DNA of 64,000 nt from Roseburia sp. (lineage in GTDB: Bacteria; Bacillota; Clostridia; Lachnospirales; Lachnospiraceae): contig JAHZFL010000003.1 in NCBI GenBank assembly GCA_019421345.1, forward strand, positions 98,416-162,415, in the 5' to 3' direction. Of the stretch, positions 9,400 to 17,973 are shown piece by piece (the stretch's first letter is position 1; every line of letters starts with the position of its first letter). A model generated the notes under the pieces. The model did not search any database. It was not told the origin of the DNA and worked only from the letters and a program-made list of their open reading frames with translations. The translations under genes were made by a program, and so were the position numbers.

Positions 9400-9852
9400 A
9401 TGATTGAGGCAACGAGTTGTGGCGGTATAGTGATCTTTCGGGGAAAGCTGCTGCTCCTATATAAAAATTACAAAAACAGATATGAGGGCTGGGTGCTGCC
9501 GAAGGGAACGGTAGAGGAGGGAGAGGAGTATAAGGACACGGCGATCCGTGAGGTCTATGAGGAGACAGGGGTGCGGGCGTCTATGATCAAATACATCGGA
9601 AAAAGCTCCTATTCCTTTACAGCGCCCGACGATACGGTGAAGAAGGAAGTGCACTGGTATCTCATGATGGCGGACAGCTATTACAGTAAGCCGCAGCGAG
9701 AGGAATATTTTATGGATTCCGGTTATTACAAGTTTCATGAGGCGTATCACCTGTTAAAATTTGCAAATGAAAAGCAGATAGCAGAAAAGGCATATCATGA
9801 ATATTTAGAGCTGAGAAGGAGTAATTTGTGGGGAAATCACAAATACTTTTAG
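9400..9852 (+). CDS. Nudix hydrolase
   Basis: 150-residue Nudix protein. The complete Nudix box (G-x5-E-x7-REVYEETGV) covers residues 36-58. Such enzymes hydrolyse nucleoside diphosphates linked to another group; the opening (SCGGIVIFRGKLLLLYKN) and WVLPKGTVEEGE resemble diadenosine polyphosphate or house-cleaning hydrolases, but the substrate is not predictable. The start follows GGGAGGG. It precedes an unknown protein and ytfI-ytfJ on the same strand. Confidence 0.88.
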   Translation: MIEATSCGGIVIFRGKLLLLYKNYKNRYEGWVLPKGTVEEGEEYKDTAIREVYEETGVRASMIKYIGKSSYSFTAPDDTVKKEVHWYLMMADSYYSKPQREEYFMDSGYYKFHEAYHLLKFANEKQIAEKAYHEYLELRRSNLWGNHKYF

Positions 9853-9897
9853 GGTACACGGGAGATTTTGGTTGCATGGATGGGAGAGCGGACGTTC

Positions 9898-10212
9898 ATG
9901 GTTTGGCATGACAACTTATATGTAGGCAGGAGCATTCTACATAAGACAAAGAAAATTAAGAGGAGTATCTGCCACAATGCAGGAGGGAGCAATATTTATG
10001 TGATCACATTAGCGTCTAATGAGCAGAATCTGCTTGATATTATTCCGGCATGGGAACTGCGGCAGAAGGGCTACCCCAAAAGCAGGCTCTATATCGTGGG
10101 ACTTGCCGGAGGCTATCAGGAGGCGGTGGAAACGGCGGCTGCAATTATCGAAGAAGTCTATCGAAGGACAGGGGGCTTTGCGGTTTCCTGTTATTTAAGA
10201 GAAAAACAGTAA
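9898..10212 (+). CDS. conserved hypothetical protein (104 aa)
   Basis: Not recognised. ATG at 9898 is preferred because GGGAGAG lies about 9 nt upstream; in-frame starts at 9868 (TTG) and 9880 (ATG) would add 6-10 residues. The protein has a basic N-terminal third (HKTKKIKRSICHN), then an alternating hydrophobic pattern (IYVITLAS, RLYIVGLAGGYQEAVE) suggestive of a small alpha/beta fold, with a Gly-Gly turn before a helix. No membrane segment is seen. The 13-nt gap to ytfI suggests a shared transcript with the Nudix, ytfI and ytfJ genes. Confidence 0.65.
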   Translation: MVWHDNLYVGRSILHKTKKIKRSICHNAGGSNIYVITLASNEQNLLDIIPAWELRQKGYPKSRLYIVGLAGGYQEAVETAAAIIEEVYRRTGGFAVSCYLREKQ

Positions 10213-10225
10213 GCGGGGAGGGAGG

Positions 10226-11134
10226 ATGTCAGTCGTTATAATAGTATTGAAAATCATTGGAGGTGTCCTGCTGTTCCTCTTAGGCTTTCTCCTTCTGGCG
10301 CTGTGTCTCATTTTTTTTGTTCCTGTGCGCTACCGGGTACTTGCAAAGCTTTTGGAGGGGCAGGAGGCGCAGCTTCGGGTACAGGTAAGCTGGCTTTTGC
10401 ACCTTGTGACCTTTTTCTTTGTGCAGGAGGAGGGAGAGAGCCGGAGCAGTATACGGATATTTGGGATTCGTCTGAAACCGAAAAAGGAAAAGAAAAAAAA
10501 GTCGAAGGAACGAAACAATGAGCAACAGGCTTCGCGAGCCACTCTTATGTCAAAAAAGCGCGCGGCAAAGGAAGAAGCGCGAACAGAGGCAGAGCGGGAA
10601 AACGAGACAGAGGCAGAGCCGACGGATCGGGAGGAAACCCTTTGGGAGAGTACCAGGGAAGAAACGACGAAGCCATTTGCGGAGGATGAACCAAAGAAAA
10701 CGGAACGTTTAGGGAAAGCAGCTTTTTTTGAAAGGCAAAAGGCGCTTGGAAGAAGGCTTAAAACGTTGTGCGGGCAGCTTGGGACTTGGAAGGAGCGACT
10801 TTTTCGTGAGGAAAATAAAAGCGTGGTTCTTGCGGTGTTCGCAGAGCTTAAATATCTCCTTGGTCATTTCAAGTTCCGAAAACTTATTGCAGATATACAG
10901 TTTTGTGCGGGAGACCCGGCGGCAACGGGACAAGCGCTTGGGGTTTTATCCATGCTCCCGTTTCTCTATGGGAAGCAGGTTGCGGTGTTTCCTGATTTTG
11001 AGGGAGACGAGGCATATGTCAGAGGCGAGGTGTCCCTCAAAGGGCGGATGCGTGTGATTCATTTTGCCGCTTCGCTGGTGCGTCTTTGGAAAGAGAAAGA
11101 GGTGCGCGGTTTTATAAGAGAGCTGCTCGGTTAA
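10226..11134 (+). CDS. ytfI: DUF2953 protein (YtfI-like)
   Basis: 302-residue protein with an N-terminal membrane segment (about residues 5-32), a charged linker very rich in Lys, Glu and Arg (about 85-165), and a C-terminal part matching the DUF2953/YtfI layout (FRKLIADIQFCAGDPAATGQA, then GEVSLKGRMRV). It directly precedes ytfJ as in Bacillus, where ytfJ is sporulation-linked. The start follows GGGGAGGGAGG. Oddly, bases 10514-10551 inside the linker are a copy of the window's 38-nt dispersed repeat, read in frame as NNEQQASRATLMSKK. Confidence 0.8.
   Translation: MSVVIIVLKIIGGVLLFLLGFLLLALCLIFFVPVRYRVLAKLLEGQEAQLRVQVSWLLHLVTFFFVQEEGESRSSIRIFGIRLKPKKEKKKKSKERNNEQQASRATLMSKKRAAKEEARTEAERENETEAEPTDREETLWESTREETTKPFAEDEPKKTERLGKAAFFERQKALGRRLKTLCGQLGTWKERLFREENKSVVLAVFAELKYLLGHFKFRKLIADIQFCAGDPAATGQALGVLSMLPFLYGKQVAVFPDFEGDEAYVRGEVSLKGRMRVIHFAASLVRLWKEKEVRGFIRELLG
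10514..10551 (-). repeat. 38-nt dispersed repeat, copy A (inside ytfI)
   Basis: Matches the repeat unit at 37811-37848 at 34 of 38 positions on the opposite strand. On the minus strand it is preceded by TTTTTT, as is copy C. It adds 38 nt of coding sequence without breaking the ytfI frame. Confidence 0.85.
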
Positions 11135-11173
11135 GAGAGCGGCGTTCATCACAAAGAAAGGCAGGTCATAGAT

Positions 11174-11617
11174 ATGGCAGACAACAGCTTTAATACAACA
11201 GTGGAATCTTTATTTAAGGGAATGGACAGCTTTATCACGACAAAAACGGTCGTAGGAGACGCGATCCATGTGGGAGACACGATCATCCTCCCGCTGGTGG
11301 ATGTGTCCTTTGGCGTAGCGGCGGGAGCATTTTCGCAGGATAAGAAGAATAACGGCGCGGGCGGTATGGGCGGAAAGATTATGCCGAGCGCGGTGCTTGT
11401 GATCCAAAACGGCACGACAAAGCTTGTCAATATTAAGAATCAGGACGGAGTAACGAAGATTCTTGACATGATACCGGATTTTGTCAACCGGTTTACCGCA
11501 AAGGAGGGCGCATCTGTTTCGGAATCGGACGATGAGGGATCCGGTTCTAAGGAGACAGCGGCAAAGGAGATGGAGGAATTGCTGAAGGATTCTGTAAATC
11601 AGGAAGAAAATAAGTAA
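11174..11617 (+). CDS. ytfJ: GerW-family sporulation protein YtfJ
   Basis: 147-residue YtfJ/GerW family protein. Family features are the FNTTVESLFKGMDSFI opening, the sandwich segment VVGDAIHVGDTIILPLVDVSFG, the glycine-rich NNGAGGMGGK, and the PSAVLVIQNGTTKLV segment. In Bacillus, YtfJ is made in the forespore and affects germination. The acidic C-terminal tail (about residues 113-147) is variable. It follows ytfI by 39 nt and is closed by a strong terminator. Confidence 0.88.
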   Translation: MADNSFNTTVESLFKGMDSFITTKTVVGDAIHVGDTIILPLVDVSFGVAAGAFSQDKKNNGAGGMGGKIMPSAVLVIQNGTTKLVNIKNQDGVTKILDMIPDFVNRFTAKEGASVSESDDEGSGSKETAAKEMEELLKDSVNQEENK

Positions 11618-11631
11618 ATAGAAGCGACAGG

Positions 11632-11664
11632 AAAGCATATATTAATAGGGATATATGCTTTTTT
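11632..11664 (+). terminator. intrinsic terminator after ytfJ
   Basis: AAAGCATATAT (11632-11642) pairs with ATATATGCTTT (11651-11661) around an 8-nt loop and runs into six T residues (11659-11664). Confidence 0.85.
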
Positions 11665-11673
11665 GGTGGTTTT

Positions 11674-11814
11674 ATGAAACGGATCATTGGATTTGCATTG
11701 TTTTGTTTCTCGATGGGGATGTTGGTGATGCTGATCATCCATAACCGTTTCTTTGGGTTTCTTCTGATCGTACTCACCATGCTTGCGGGATATTATATTT
11801 TTAGCTGTGATTAA
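11674..11814 (+). CDS. 46-residue membrane protein
   Basis: ATG at 11674 opens a 46-codon frame beginning MKRIIGFALFCFSMGMLVML and ending in FSCD. It is almost entirely hydrophobic, with two likely membrane helices separated by IHNRFF. Comparable short two-helix proteins are common in Lachnospiraceae but have no known function. The only ribosome binding site candidate is GGTGG (11665-11669), immediately after the ytfJ terminator, so expression would need read-through or a cryptic promoter. It ends before a bidirectional terminator. Confidence 0.6.
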   Translation: MKRIIGFALFCFSMGMLVMLIIHNRFFGFLLIVLTMLAGYYIFSCD

Positions 11815-11825
11815 AATAATGGGAC

Positions 11826-11865
11826 AAAATAAAGCTGCTCAAAATAGCATGAGCAGCTTTATTTT
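11826..11865. terminator. bidirectional terminator
   Basis: AAAATAAAGCTGCTC (11826-11840) and GAGCAGCTTTATTTT (11851-11865) form a perfect 15-bp stem with a 10-nt loop, A-rich on one side and T-rich on the other. It separates the plus-strand small membrane protein from minus-strand uxaC. Confidence 0.85.
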
Positions 11866-11867
11866 TA

Positions 11868-11903
11868 GATAAGAGCGGCTCGCGGAGCGTGTCGCCCGTT
11901 GTT
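11868..11903 (+). repeat. dispersed repeat, copy B (diverged)
   Basis: GATAAGAGCGGCTCGCGGAG and the following CGTGTCGCCCGTTGTT match the 38-nt unit with a 2-nt deletion and a few substitutions. It starts 2 nt after the terminator arm and ends on the first base of the uxaC stop codon. Confidence 0.75.
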
Positions 11904-13315
11904 TATACCGGCAGATCAAAGCCGAAATAACCGACCGCATTGCGATAGCAGATGCCGGTGACAATTTCCTCCAGCGTGTGATAGTCTGCTGGAAATTCTC
12001 CGTTTTCTACCCAGTCGCCGATGAGATTGCAGAGGATTCTGCGGAAATAGTCATGGCGCGTGTAGGAGAGGAAGCTTCTGGAATCTGTGAGCATTCCGAC
12101 AAAGCCGGAGAGATTTCCGAGGTTTGCAAGAGAGATCATCTGATCTGTCATACCGGTCTTGTGATCATTAAACCACCATGCAGAGCCCTGCTGAATTTTG
12201 GCAACCGCAGTGTCATCCTGAAAACAGCCGAGAATCGTGCCGATCGCCTGATTGTCATTCGGGTTCAGGCTGTAGATGATTGTCTTCGGGAGGCTGCCGT
12301 CGCGGTTTAAAGCATTCAGGTAATCTGCCATCTCGGAGGATGGGGCATAATTATTGATGCAGTCAAATCCCGTATCAGGTCCCAGCTTTTCAAACATGCG
12401 GGTGTTATTGTCGCGCTTGCAGCCATAATGAAGCTGCGATACCCAGCCGCGCTTGGCGTATTCTTTTCCGACAAAAAGAAGGAACGCTGTCTTAAACTCC
12501 AGCTCCTCGGCGGGCGTCGGCGCGAAGCCGTCAAGACGTTTTGCGAAAATCTCCTCGATTTTTTCTGCGGATGCAGGACGGTACATGACATAGGAGAGTC
12601 CGTGGTCGGAAATACGGCATCCGAGGGAGGCAAAGAAATCCATACGGATGGAAAGTGCCCTGCACAGGTCGGCAAAGGAGCGGATCGCAACACCGGAAAC
12701 CTCGGATAACTGCGCAAGATAATCGGTATAGGTATCTTTTTCAAGGTTCATTGCTTTATCCGGACGCCATGCGGGAAGCACCTGCACGTCGAAGGTTTCG
12801 TCATCCGCAAGCTTTTTGTGCCACTCTAACGTATCGATCGGATCGTCTGTCGTACAGATCAGCGTCACATTCGATTGGCGGATGAGATTGCGGGCACTCA
12901 TGGAAGGATCGGCCAGACGTTGATTGCACAGCTCCCATACCTCCTCTGCCGTTGATCGATTCAATACGCCGTGATAATCAAAATATTTCTGAAGCTCCAG
13001 ATGGCTCCAGTGAAAGAGCGGGTTGCCGATCGCCTTGCCGAGCACCTCGGCCCACTTAAAAAATTTCTCTTTGTCTGTGGCGTCACCGGTAATATATCGC
13101 TCCTCTACGCCGCAGGAGCGCATAAAGCGCCATTTGTAGTGATCTGCGCCAAGCCATACCTGTGTGATCGTTTCAAACTGACGATCCTCATAGATTTCCT
13201 GCGGATTGATGTGACAGTGATAGTCGAGTATCGGAGTGACGGCTGCGTAATCAAAATATAGCTTTTGTGCCGTCGGCGTCTGCAGCAGAAAATTTTTACC
13301 CATAAATTCTTTCAT
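11903..13315 (-). CDS. uxaC: glucuronate isomerase UxaC
   Basis: Uronate isomerase (470 aa) that converts D-glucuronate to D-fructuronate (and galacturonate to tagaturonate) in hexuronate catabolism. It belongs to the amidohydrolase fold: metal-binding H33 and H35 (DYHCHINPQE) and the family segments KWAEVLGKAIGNPLFHWSHL and YGCKRDNNTRMFEKLGPDTG are present. The start follows TGGAGGATT. Other hexuronate genes are not adjacent, so the gene stands alone. Its stop codon abuts repeat copy B. A cre or UxuR-like operator was looked for upstream but not found with confidence. Confidence 0.95.
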   Translation of the reverse strand: MKEFMGKNFLLQTPTAQKLYFDYAAVTPILDYHCHINPQEIYEDRQFETITQVWLGADHYKWRFMRSCGVEERYITGDATDKEKFFKWAEVLGKAIGNPLFHWSHLELQKYFDYHGVLNRSTAEEVWELCNQRLADPSMSARNLIRQSNVTLICTTDDPIDTLEWHKKLADDETFDVQVLPAWRPDKAMNLEKDTYTDYLAQLSEVSGVAIRSFADLCRALSIRMDFFASLGCRISDHGLSYVMYRPASAEKIEEIFAKRLDGFAPTPAEELEFKTAFLLFVGKEYAKRGWVSQLHYGCKRDNNTRMFEKLGPDTGFDCINNYAPSSEMADYLNALNRDGSLPKTIIYSLNPNDNQAIGTILGCFQDDTAVAKIQQGSAWWFNDHKTGMTDQMISLANLGNLSGFVGMLTDSRSFLSYTRHDYFRRILCNLIGDWVENGEFPADYHTLEEIVTGICYRNAVGYFGFDLPV

Positions 13316-13480
13316 ATAAATCCTCCATTTTTAAGTAAATCGGAAGGGGAAGGGCGAGCCGTATTTTGGATGAGGCTTCGCGGTGTGAGTTTCCCCGTTC
13401 ATCTTGGCTGATAAGTTTTATTATGTATCAAATTTGGGAAAGAAAAACGTGAAGTGTTTACTTTAAATGTCCTATCAAGT

Positions 13481-13518
13481 AACAACGAGCGATACGCTTC
13501 GCGAGCCACTCTTATGTC
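13481..13518 (-). repeat. 38-nt dispersed repeat, copy C
   Basis: Two mismatches to the unit at 37811-37848 on the opposite strand. On the minus strand it follows directly after the T-run of the rpmB terminator. Confidence 0.85.
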
Positions 13519-13549
13519 AAAAAAAGCACCTGCAGACTTGCAAGTGCCC
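13519..13549 (-). terminator. intrinsic terminator of rpmB
   Basis: On the minus strand GCACTTGC (plus 13540-13547) pairs, with one G-T wobble, with GCAGGTGC (plus 13526-13533), followed by seven T residues. Confidence 0.75.
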
Positions 13550-13559
13550 TTTGATTTTA

Positions 13560-13745
13560 TTAAACTCGTTCAACTTTTCCAGATTTTAAACAGGAAGCAC
13601 ATACATATAATTTCTTTGGTGTTCCGTTTACCTTACAGCTTACGCGCTTAATGTTTGATTTCCACATTCTGTTTGATTTTCTATGAGAATGGCTCACATT
13701 ACATCCGAAATGAGCGCCCTTTCCACAAACTGCACATTTTGCCAT
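13560..13745 (-). CDS. rpmB: 50S ribosomal protein L28
   Basis: 61-residue L28. It opens MAKCAVCGKGAHFGCNVSHS and has a basic middle (HRKSNRMWKSNIKRV). Two CxxC pairs (C4-C7 and C49-C52) indicate the zinc-binding C+ form of L28. The start follows AAGGAGG. It is divergent from the Asp23-fakA-recG genes, the usual Firmicute arrangement. Confidence 0.95.
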   Translation of the reverse strand: MAKCAVCGKGAHFGCNVSHSHRKSNRMWKSNIKRVSCKVNGTPKKLYVCASCLKSGKVERV

Positions 13746-13821
13746 AGTCCTGCACCTCCTTGCAATTTTCTATTTTGCGGCTGAGGAATCTACCTACAGC
13801 CTAAAGGCTCATAACATGGCT

Positions 13822-13850
13822 ATTTTAACAGATTGACCTGCAGAATGCAA
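13822..13850 (-). promoter_or_regulatory. sigma-A promoter of rpmB
   Basis: On the minus strand TTGCAT (plus 13845-13850), 17-nt spacer, TAAAAT (plus 13822-13827). Confidence 0.65.
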
Positions 13851-13912
13851 GTAGAAATTAAAAAAAATATAAAAATTTCAAATTATGTCTATGAATTTTC
13901 GGCAAAAGAGGT

Positions 13913-13918
13913 TATAAT
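13913..13918 (+). promoter_or_regulatory. -10 element upstream of the Asp23 gene
   Basis: Consensus TATAAT at 13913-13918, 49 nt before the start codon. No good -35 hexamer lies at 16-18 nt upstream, so strength or regulation is uncertain. Confidence 0.4.
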
Positions 13919-13966
13919 ATCAATAAACTAGCGTTAATATGGCTTTGAAAGGAGCATCGATATTAT

Positions 13967-14326
13967 ATGAATGGACAGATGGAAACCAAATTGGGCAGAG
14001 TCACGATTGATTCAGAAGTAATAGCAATGTATGCGGGTTCTGTTGCAGTGGAATGCTTTGGCATTGTCGGAATGGCGGCTGTCAATATGAAGGATGGTCT
14101 GGTAAAATTATTAAAAAGGGATTATCTGACACATGGAATAAATGTAGCGATTGATGAGGACAATAAAATCACGATTGATTTTCATGTTATCGTAGCTTAC
14201 GGCGTCAGCATCAGCACGGTTTCCGATAACCTGATCGAGACCGTGAAGTATCAGGTTGAGGAATTTACCGGAATGGAGATCAAGAAAATTAACATTTACG
14301 TCGAAGGCGTACGCGTGATTGATTAA
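13967..14326 (+). CDS. yloU: Asp23/Gls24 family envelope stress protein (YloU)
   Basis: 119-residue Asp23/Gls24 family protein. Family features are the opening GRVTIDSEVIAMYAGSVAVECFGIVGM and the C-terminal amphipathic segment VEEFTGMEIKKINIYVEGVR. Members are membrane-associated cytoplasmic proteins linked to envelope homeostasis. The gene lies between rpmB (divergent) and fakA; the start follows AGGAG about 13 nt upstream. Confidence 0.88.
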   Translation: MNGQMETKLGRVTIDSEVIAMYAGSVAVECFGIVGMAAVNMKDGLVKLLKRDYLTHGINVAIDEDNKITIDFHVIVAYGVSISTVSDNLIETVKYQVEEFTGMEIKKINIYVEGVRVID

Positions 14327-14339
14327 GGAGGATTTTAAA

Positions 14340-16046
14340 GTGGAGATCACAACGATAAATGCCAGTGTTCTTGCCAAAGCCTTTTTGGCAGGAGCAAAGA
14401 ATTTAGAAGCGAAGAAGGAATGGATCAATGAATTGAATGTGTTCCCGGTTCCGGATGGAGATACCGGTACCAATATGTCAATGACCATTATGTCTGCGGC
14501 GCGTGAGGTGGCGGCAATGGAAGCGCCCGATATGGCGTCTGTGGCAAAGGCGATTTCTTCCGGATCACTGCGCGGGGCAAGAGGTAATTCCGGCGTAATC
14601 CTCTCACAGCTTTTCCGCGGCTTTGCAAAGGTGATCGCAGAGTACGAGGAGCTTGATGTGCAGATTCTTGCCGAAGCGTTCGAGAAGGGCGTTGAGACGG
14701 CATATAAGGCGGTTATGAAGCCGAAGGAGGGAACGATTTTAACGGTTGCCAGAGGCATGGCGAACCGTGCGCTTGAGCTTTCCGACGAGACGAATGATCT
14801 TGTTGTTTTCTGCGAGGGCGTGATCAAAGAGGGAGACCGTGTTCTTAGCAAGACGCCGGATATGCTTCCGGTATTAAAGCAGGCGGGTGTTGTCGATTCC
14901 GGCGGTCAGGGTCTGATGCAGGTGATGAAAGGGGCATTTGATTCGCTGCTTGGCAAGGAGATCGAGGGTACGATCGAGGAGCTGCCAAGGGCGGCTGCGG
15001 CAGGCGCGGCAGTCTCCTATAATATAGAAGCACAGGCACAGCAGGAGATTAAATTTGGCTACTGTACGCAGTTTTTGGTAATGCTGGAGCAGCCGATCAC
15101 CTCCAGACAGGAGAACGAGTTTAAAGAATATTTAGAGAGCATCGGTGACTCGATCGTTGTGGTGGCAGATGATGAGATCGTAAAGGTACATGTACATACC
15201 AACGATCCGGGACTTGCGATGCAACGGGGTCTCACCTACGGAAGCCTGACAACGATCATTATTGAAAATATGAGGCTGGAGCGCGATGAGAAGATCTCCG
15301 CGCTCAAGGAAAAGGAAATGCAGTCGGGCATTTTGCCGAACGCAAAGTCCGAGGAGTCTGCGGAGCCTGTCTTTACGGAGCCGCCAAAGGAGATGGGTTT
15401 TATCTCCGTCAGCATCGGCGAGGGAATGAACGAGATATTTACGGGGCTTGGCGTTGATTATATCATCGAGGGCGGACAGACGATGAATCCGAGTACGGAG
15501 GATATGTTAAATGCGATCGCGCGCGTCAATGCGAAGTCAATTTTTATTCTTCCGAACAACAAGAATATCATTCTTGCAGCCAATCAGGCAGCGTCTCTTG
15601 TGGAGGATAAGGAGATCATCGTTATCCCGACAAAGACGATCCCGCAGGGAATTACGGCTTTGATCAATTATATTCCGGACAGTACGCCGGCAGAAAATGC
15701 CCAGCGTATGGAGGCGGAGATCGGAGCGGTGAAAACGGGACAGGTGACCTATGCTGTGCGTGATACCGTGATCGACGATAAGGAGATCAAGCAGGGAGAT
15801 TACATGGGCATCGGCGATTCCGGCATCCTTTCGGTTGGCAGTGAGCTTGAGACGACGGCGCTTCAGATGTTAAATGATCTGATCGATGAGGAGTCTGCGA
15901 TCGTAAGTATTTATTATGGTGAGGAGATTTCAAAAGAGTCTGCCGAGAAGATCGGAAGCAGAATTGAGGAGGAGCATCCTGAGGTGGAGGTAGAGATCCA
16001 CTATGGCGGTCAGCCGATCTATTACTATGTGGTTTCCGTGGAGTAG
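14340..16046 (+). CDS. fakA: fatty acid kinase catalytic subunit FakA (YloV, DAK2 domain)
   Basis: 568-residue DhaL-fold kinase. The N-terminal DAK2 domain carries the nucleotide and metal-binding motif PDGDTGTN (D39 and D41) and SGSLRGARGNSGVILSQ, and a C-terminal DegV-related region ends the protein. The orthologue in Staphylococcus phosphorylates fatty acids bound to FakB proteins. GTG at 14340 is preceded by AAGGAGG at 14324-14330; no other start has such a site. The 13-nt gap from the Asp23 gene indicates one operon. Confidence 0.9.
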   Translation: MEITTINASVLAKAFLAGAKNLEAKKEWINELNVFPVPDGDTGTNMSMTIMSAAREVAAMEAPDMASVAKAISSGSLRGARGNSGVILSQLFRGFAKVIAEYEELDVQILAEAFEKGVETAYKAVMKPKEGTILTVARGMANRALELSDETNDLVVFCEGVIKEGDRVLSKTPDMLPVLKQAGVVDSGGQGLMQVMKGAFDSLLGKEIEGTIEELPRAAAAGAAVSYNIEAQAQQEIKFGYCTQFLVMLEQPITSRQENEFKEYLESIGDSIVVVADDEIVKVHVHTNDPGLAMQRGLTYGSLTTIIIENMRLERDEKISALKEKEMQSGILPNAKSEESAEPVFTEPPKEMGFISVSIGEGMNEIFTGLGVDYIIEGGQTMNPSTEDMLNAIARVNAKSIFILPNNKNIILAANQAASLVEDKEIIVIPTKTIPQGITALINYIPDSTPAENAQRMEAEIGAVKTGQVTYAVRDTVIDDKEIKQGDYMGIGDSGILSVGSELETTALQMLNDLIDEESAIVSIYYGEEISKESAEKIGSRIEEEHPEVEVEIHYGGQPIYYYVVSVE

Positions 16047-16238
16047 CCGCACTTGAACAGAAAATAAAAGATAAAAAACGAGTGATCGTGCAGAGGCTGA
16101 GTGATGAAAAGAATTTTGGCACTGCACGATTCCGAGTATAACATGAGGATTGTTTGCGTATATCGGGGCTGTCAGAAGAATGAGACAGACACGCAGAGTT
16201 TTACACAAAAGGCACGAATGAAAAGGAGGATGACTGAA

Positions 16239-17951
16239 ATGTCGAATCAGGCAAAGGAGACAGGCGGGGTCAGGAAAAAAATAGCCAAAGGATTTTTTGA
16301 GGTTGCAATTTTGGGAACGCTGGCGGTTGTGATCGCATGCGCTGCTATTGTCATCATGTCGTGGAGATACGATTATGCGCTGCAGAATTTTGGTTTCTCA
16401 CAAGGAGACATCGGAAAGGCTATGACTGCTTTGGCGGACGGAAGAAGTGCAGTCAGAGGGGCGATCGGCTATGAGGGCAGCGAACGTGTGGAGCGGATGA
16501 AGGACTCCTATGAGAAGACGAAGGAGGAGTTTTATACATATCTCGCACAGATTGAGGCGATTATCGTGACAGAGGAAGGACGGGCAGCGTACGAGGCGAT
16601 CGTTGCGGATGCCGCAAGCTACTGGAAACTTGCTGATGACATTGTAGCAGAGGGGGCTTCAGCAGATCCGGCAGTTGCTGAGAGGGCGCAGGATCGTGCA
16701 TTTGAGGAGCTTGCACCTACTTACGATAAGGCCTATAGTGATCTGTCAAAGCTTATGGACATTAATGTCAGCAAGGGTGAGGAGACACAGGGAAAGCTGA
16801 CGATCCTGATGTTTCTTTTGATCGGCGTTGTGGTAGTCCTCATCGTAATGGCTTTCCTGCTTTCTATAAAGAGAGGAGAGAGGATTGCAAAAGGGATTGC
16901 AGCTCCGCTGGATTCGCTTTCCAAGCGTCTGTCTACCTTTGCAGATGGAGATTTATCCTCAGAGTTTCCCCAGATGCAGGAGCAGGATGAGATTTCGGAC
17001 ATGGTGCTTGTGGCAAGCGGAATGGCAGAGAATCTTCGTATACTGATCCAGGATCTGTCTCATCTGTTAGAGCAGATGGCAGACGGTAATTTTAATATCA
17101 AGACACATACAGAGGAGCGTTATGTAGGAGAATTTCGTACGCTGTTGGATGAGGTACGGAGAATGAACCGCCAGATGAGTTCCGCACTGCTTGAAATCGA
17201 GGCTGCTTCGGAGCAGGTGTCTGCGGGTTCTACAAATATGGCGGAGGGAGCACAGGCATTAGCAGAGGGAGCAACCGATCAGGCCGGTTCGATTGAGGAG
17301 CTGTCTGCGACCTTCGTCACGATTACGCAGATGGTAGAGAAGACCTCTGAGGGTGTGGAGGAGTCTTATCGGAAATCAAGAGAATGTGCGGATATTGCAG
17401 ATCAGAGCAGCGCCGAGATGGAGGTTATGGTACATGCGATGACGCGCATCAACGAGACTTCACAGAGAATCGCAAATATTGTTTCGGAAATTGAGAATAT
17501 TGCAAGCCAGACAAACCTGCTGTCCTTAAATGCTTCGATCGAGGCGGCGAGAGCAGGAGAGGCGGGCAGAGGATTTGCGGTTGTTGCAGAAGAAATCCGA
17601 CAGCTTGCAGAGCAGAGCGCGCAGTCGGCAGTCAATACAAGAGAGCTGATCGAGGGTGCGCTTCATGAGGTGACAGAGGGAAATAAGGCTGCAGAAAGCG
17701 TTTCTGCTTCGATTGCGAGAGCGGTTGCGGGCATGAACGAGCTTGCAGACTCCTCAAAGGCACTGAATGAAATCACAAAGGAGCAGGCGAGGGCTATGGA
17801 GCAGGCACAGGAGGGTGTCAGCCAGATCGCTGAGGTCGTGCAGTCAAATTCTGCGACTGCACAGGAGACATCCGCGACGAGCGAGGAATTATCTGCACAG
17901 GCAGTTTCCATGAACGAGCTGGTTGCCCGTTTTAAATTAAGAGAAGAATAG
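16239..17951 (+). CDS. methyl-accepting chemotaxis protein
   Basis: 570-residue chemoreceptor. A first membrane helix lies at about residues 22-45, then an extracellular helical sensor domain (about 46-185), a second membrane helix (about 186-208), a HAMP domain and the signalling helices. The hairpin tip is recognisable in the stretch from ENIASQTNLLSLNASIEAAR through GEAGRGFAVVAEEIRQLAEQ. The ATG at 16239 is placed 9 nt after AAGGAGG; upstream ATGs give non-family sequence. The ligand is unknown. It implies a chemotaxis system elsewhere in the genome. It sits alone between fakA and recG, possibly inserted into the older fakA-recG order. Confidence 0.92.
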   Translation: MSNQAKETGGVRKKIAKGFFEVAILGTLAVVIACAAIVIMSWRYDYALQNFGFSQGDIGKAMTALADGRSAVRGAIGYEGSERVERMKDSYEKTKEEFYTYLAQIEAIIVTEEGRAAYEAIVADAASYWKLADDIVAEGASADPAVAERAQDRAFEELAPTYDKAYSDLSKLMDINVSKGEETQGKLTILMFLLIGVVVVLIVMAFLLSIKRGERIAKGIAAPLDSLSKRLSTFADGDLSSEFPQMQEQDEISDMVLVASGMAENLRILIQDLSHLLEQMADGNFNIKTHTEERYVGEFRTLLDEVRRMNRQMSSALLEIEAASEQVSAGSTNMAEGAQALAEGATDQAGSIEELSATFVTITQMVEKTSEGVEESYRKSRECADIADQSSAEMEVMVHAMTRINETSQRIANIVSEIENIASQTNLLSLNASIEAARAGEAGRGFAVVAEEIRQLAEQSAQSAVNTRELIEGALHEVTEGNKAAESVSASIARAVAGMNELADSSKALNEITKEQARAMEQAQEGVSQIAEVVQSNSATAQETSATSEELSAQAVSMNELVARFKLREE

Positions 17952-17973
17952 ACGCACATGACCGGGAGGGAAT

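Noticed and set aside
13454..13651. 65-codon plus-strand frame between uxaC and rpmB
   Set aside because: It is made of repeat copy C, the rpmB terminator and the antisense of rpmB; its similarity to part of YtfI comes from the shared repeat.
16085..16140. Possible riboswitch before the chemoreceptor (ATCGTGCAG/CTGCACGAT stem)
   Set aside because: It forms only a single 9-bp stem with a 38-nt loop and lacks the conserved motifs of c-di-GMP or other known classes.
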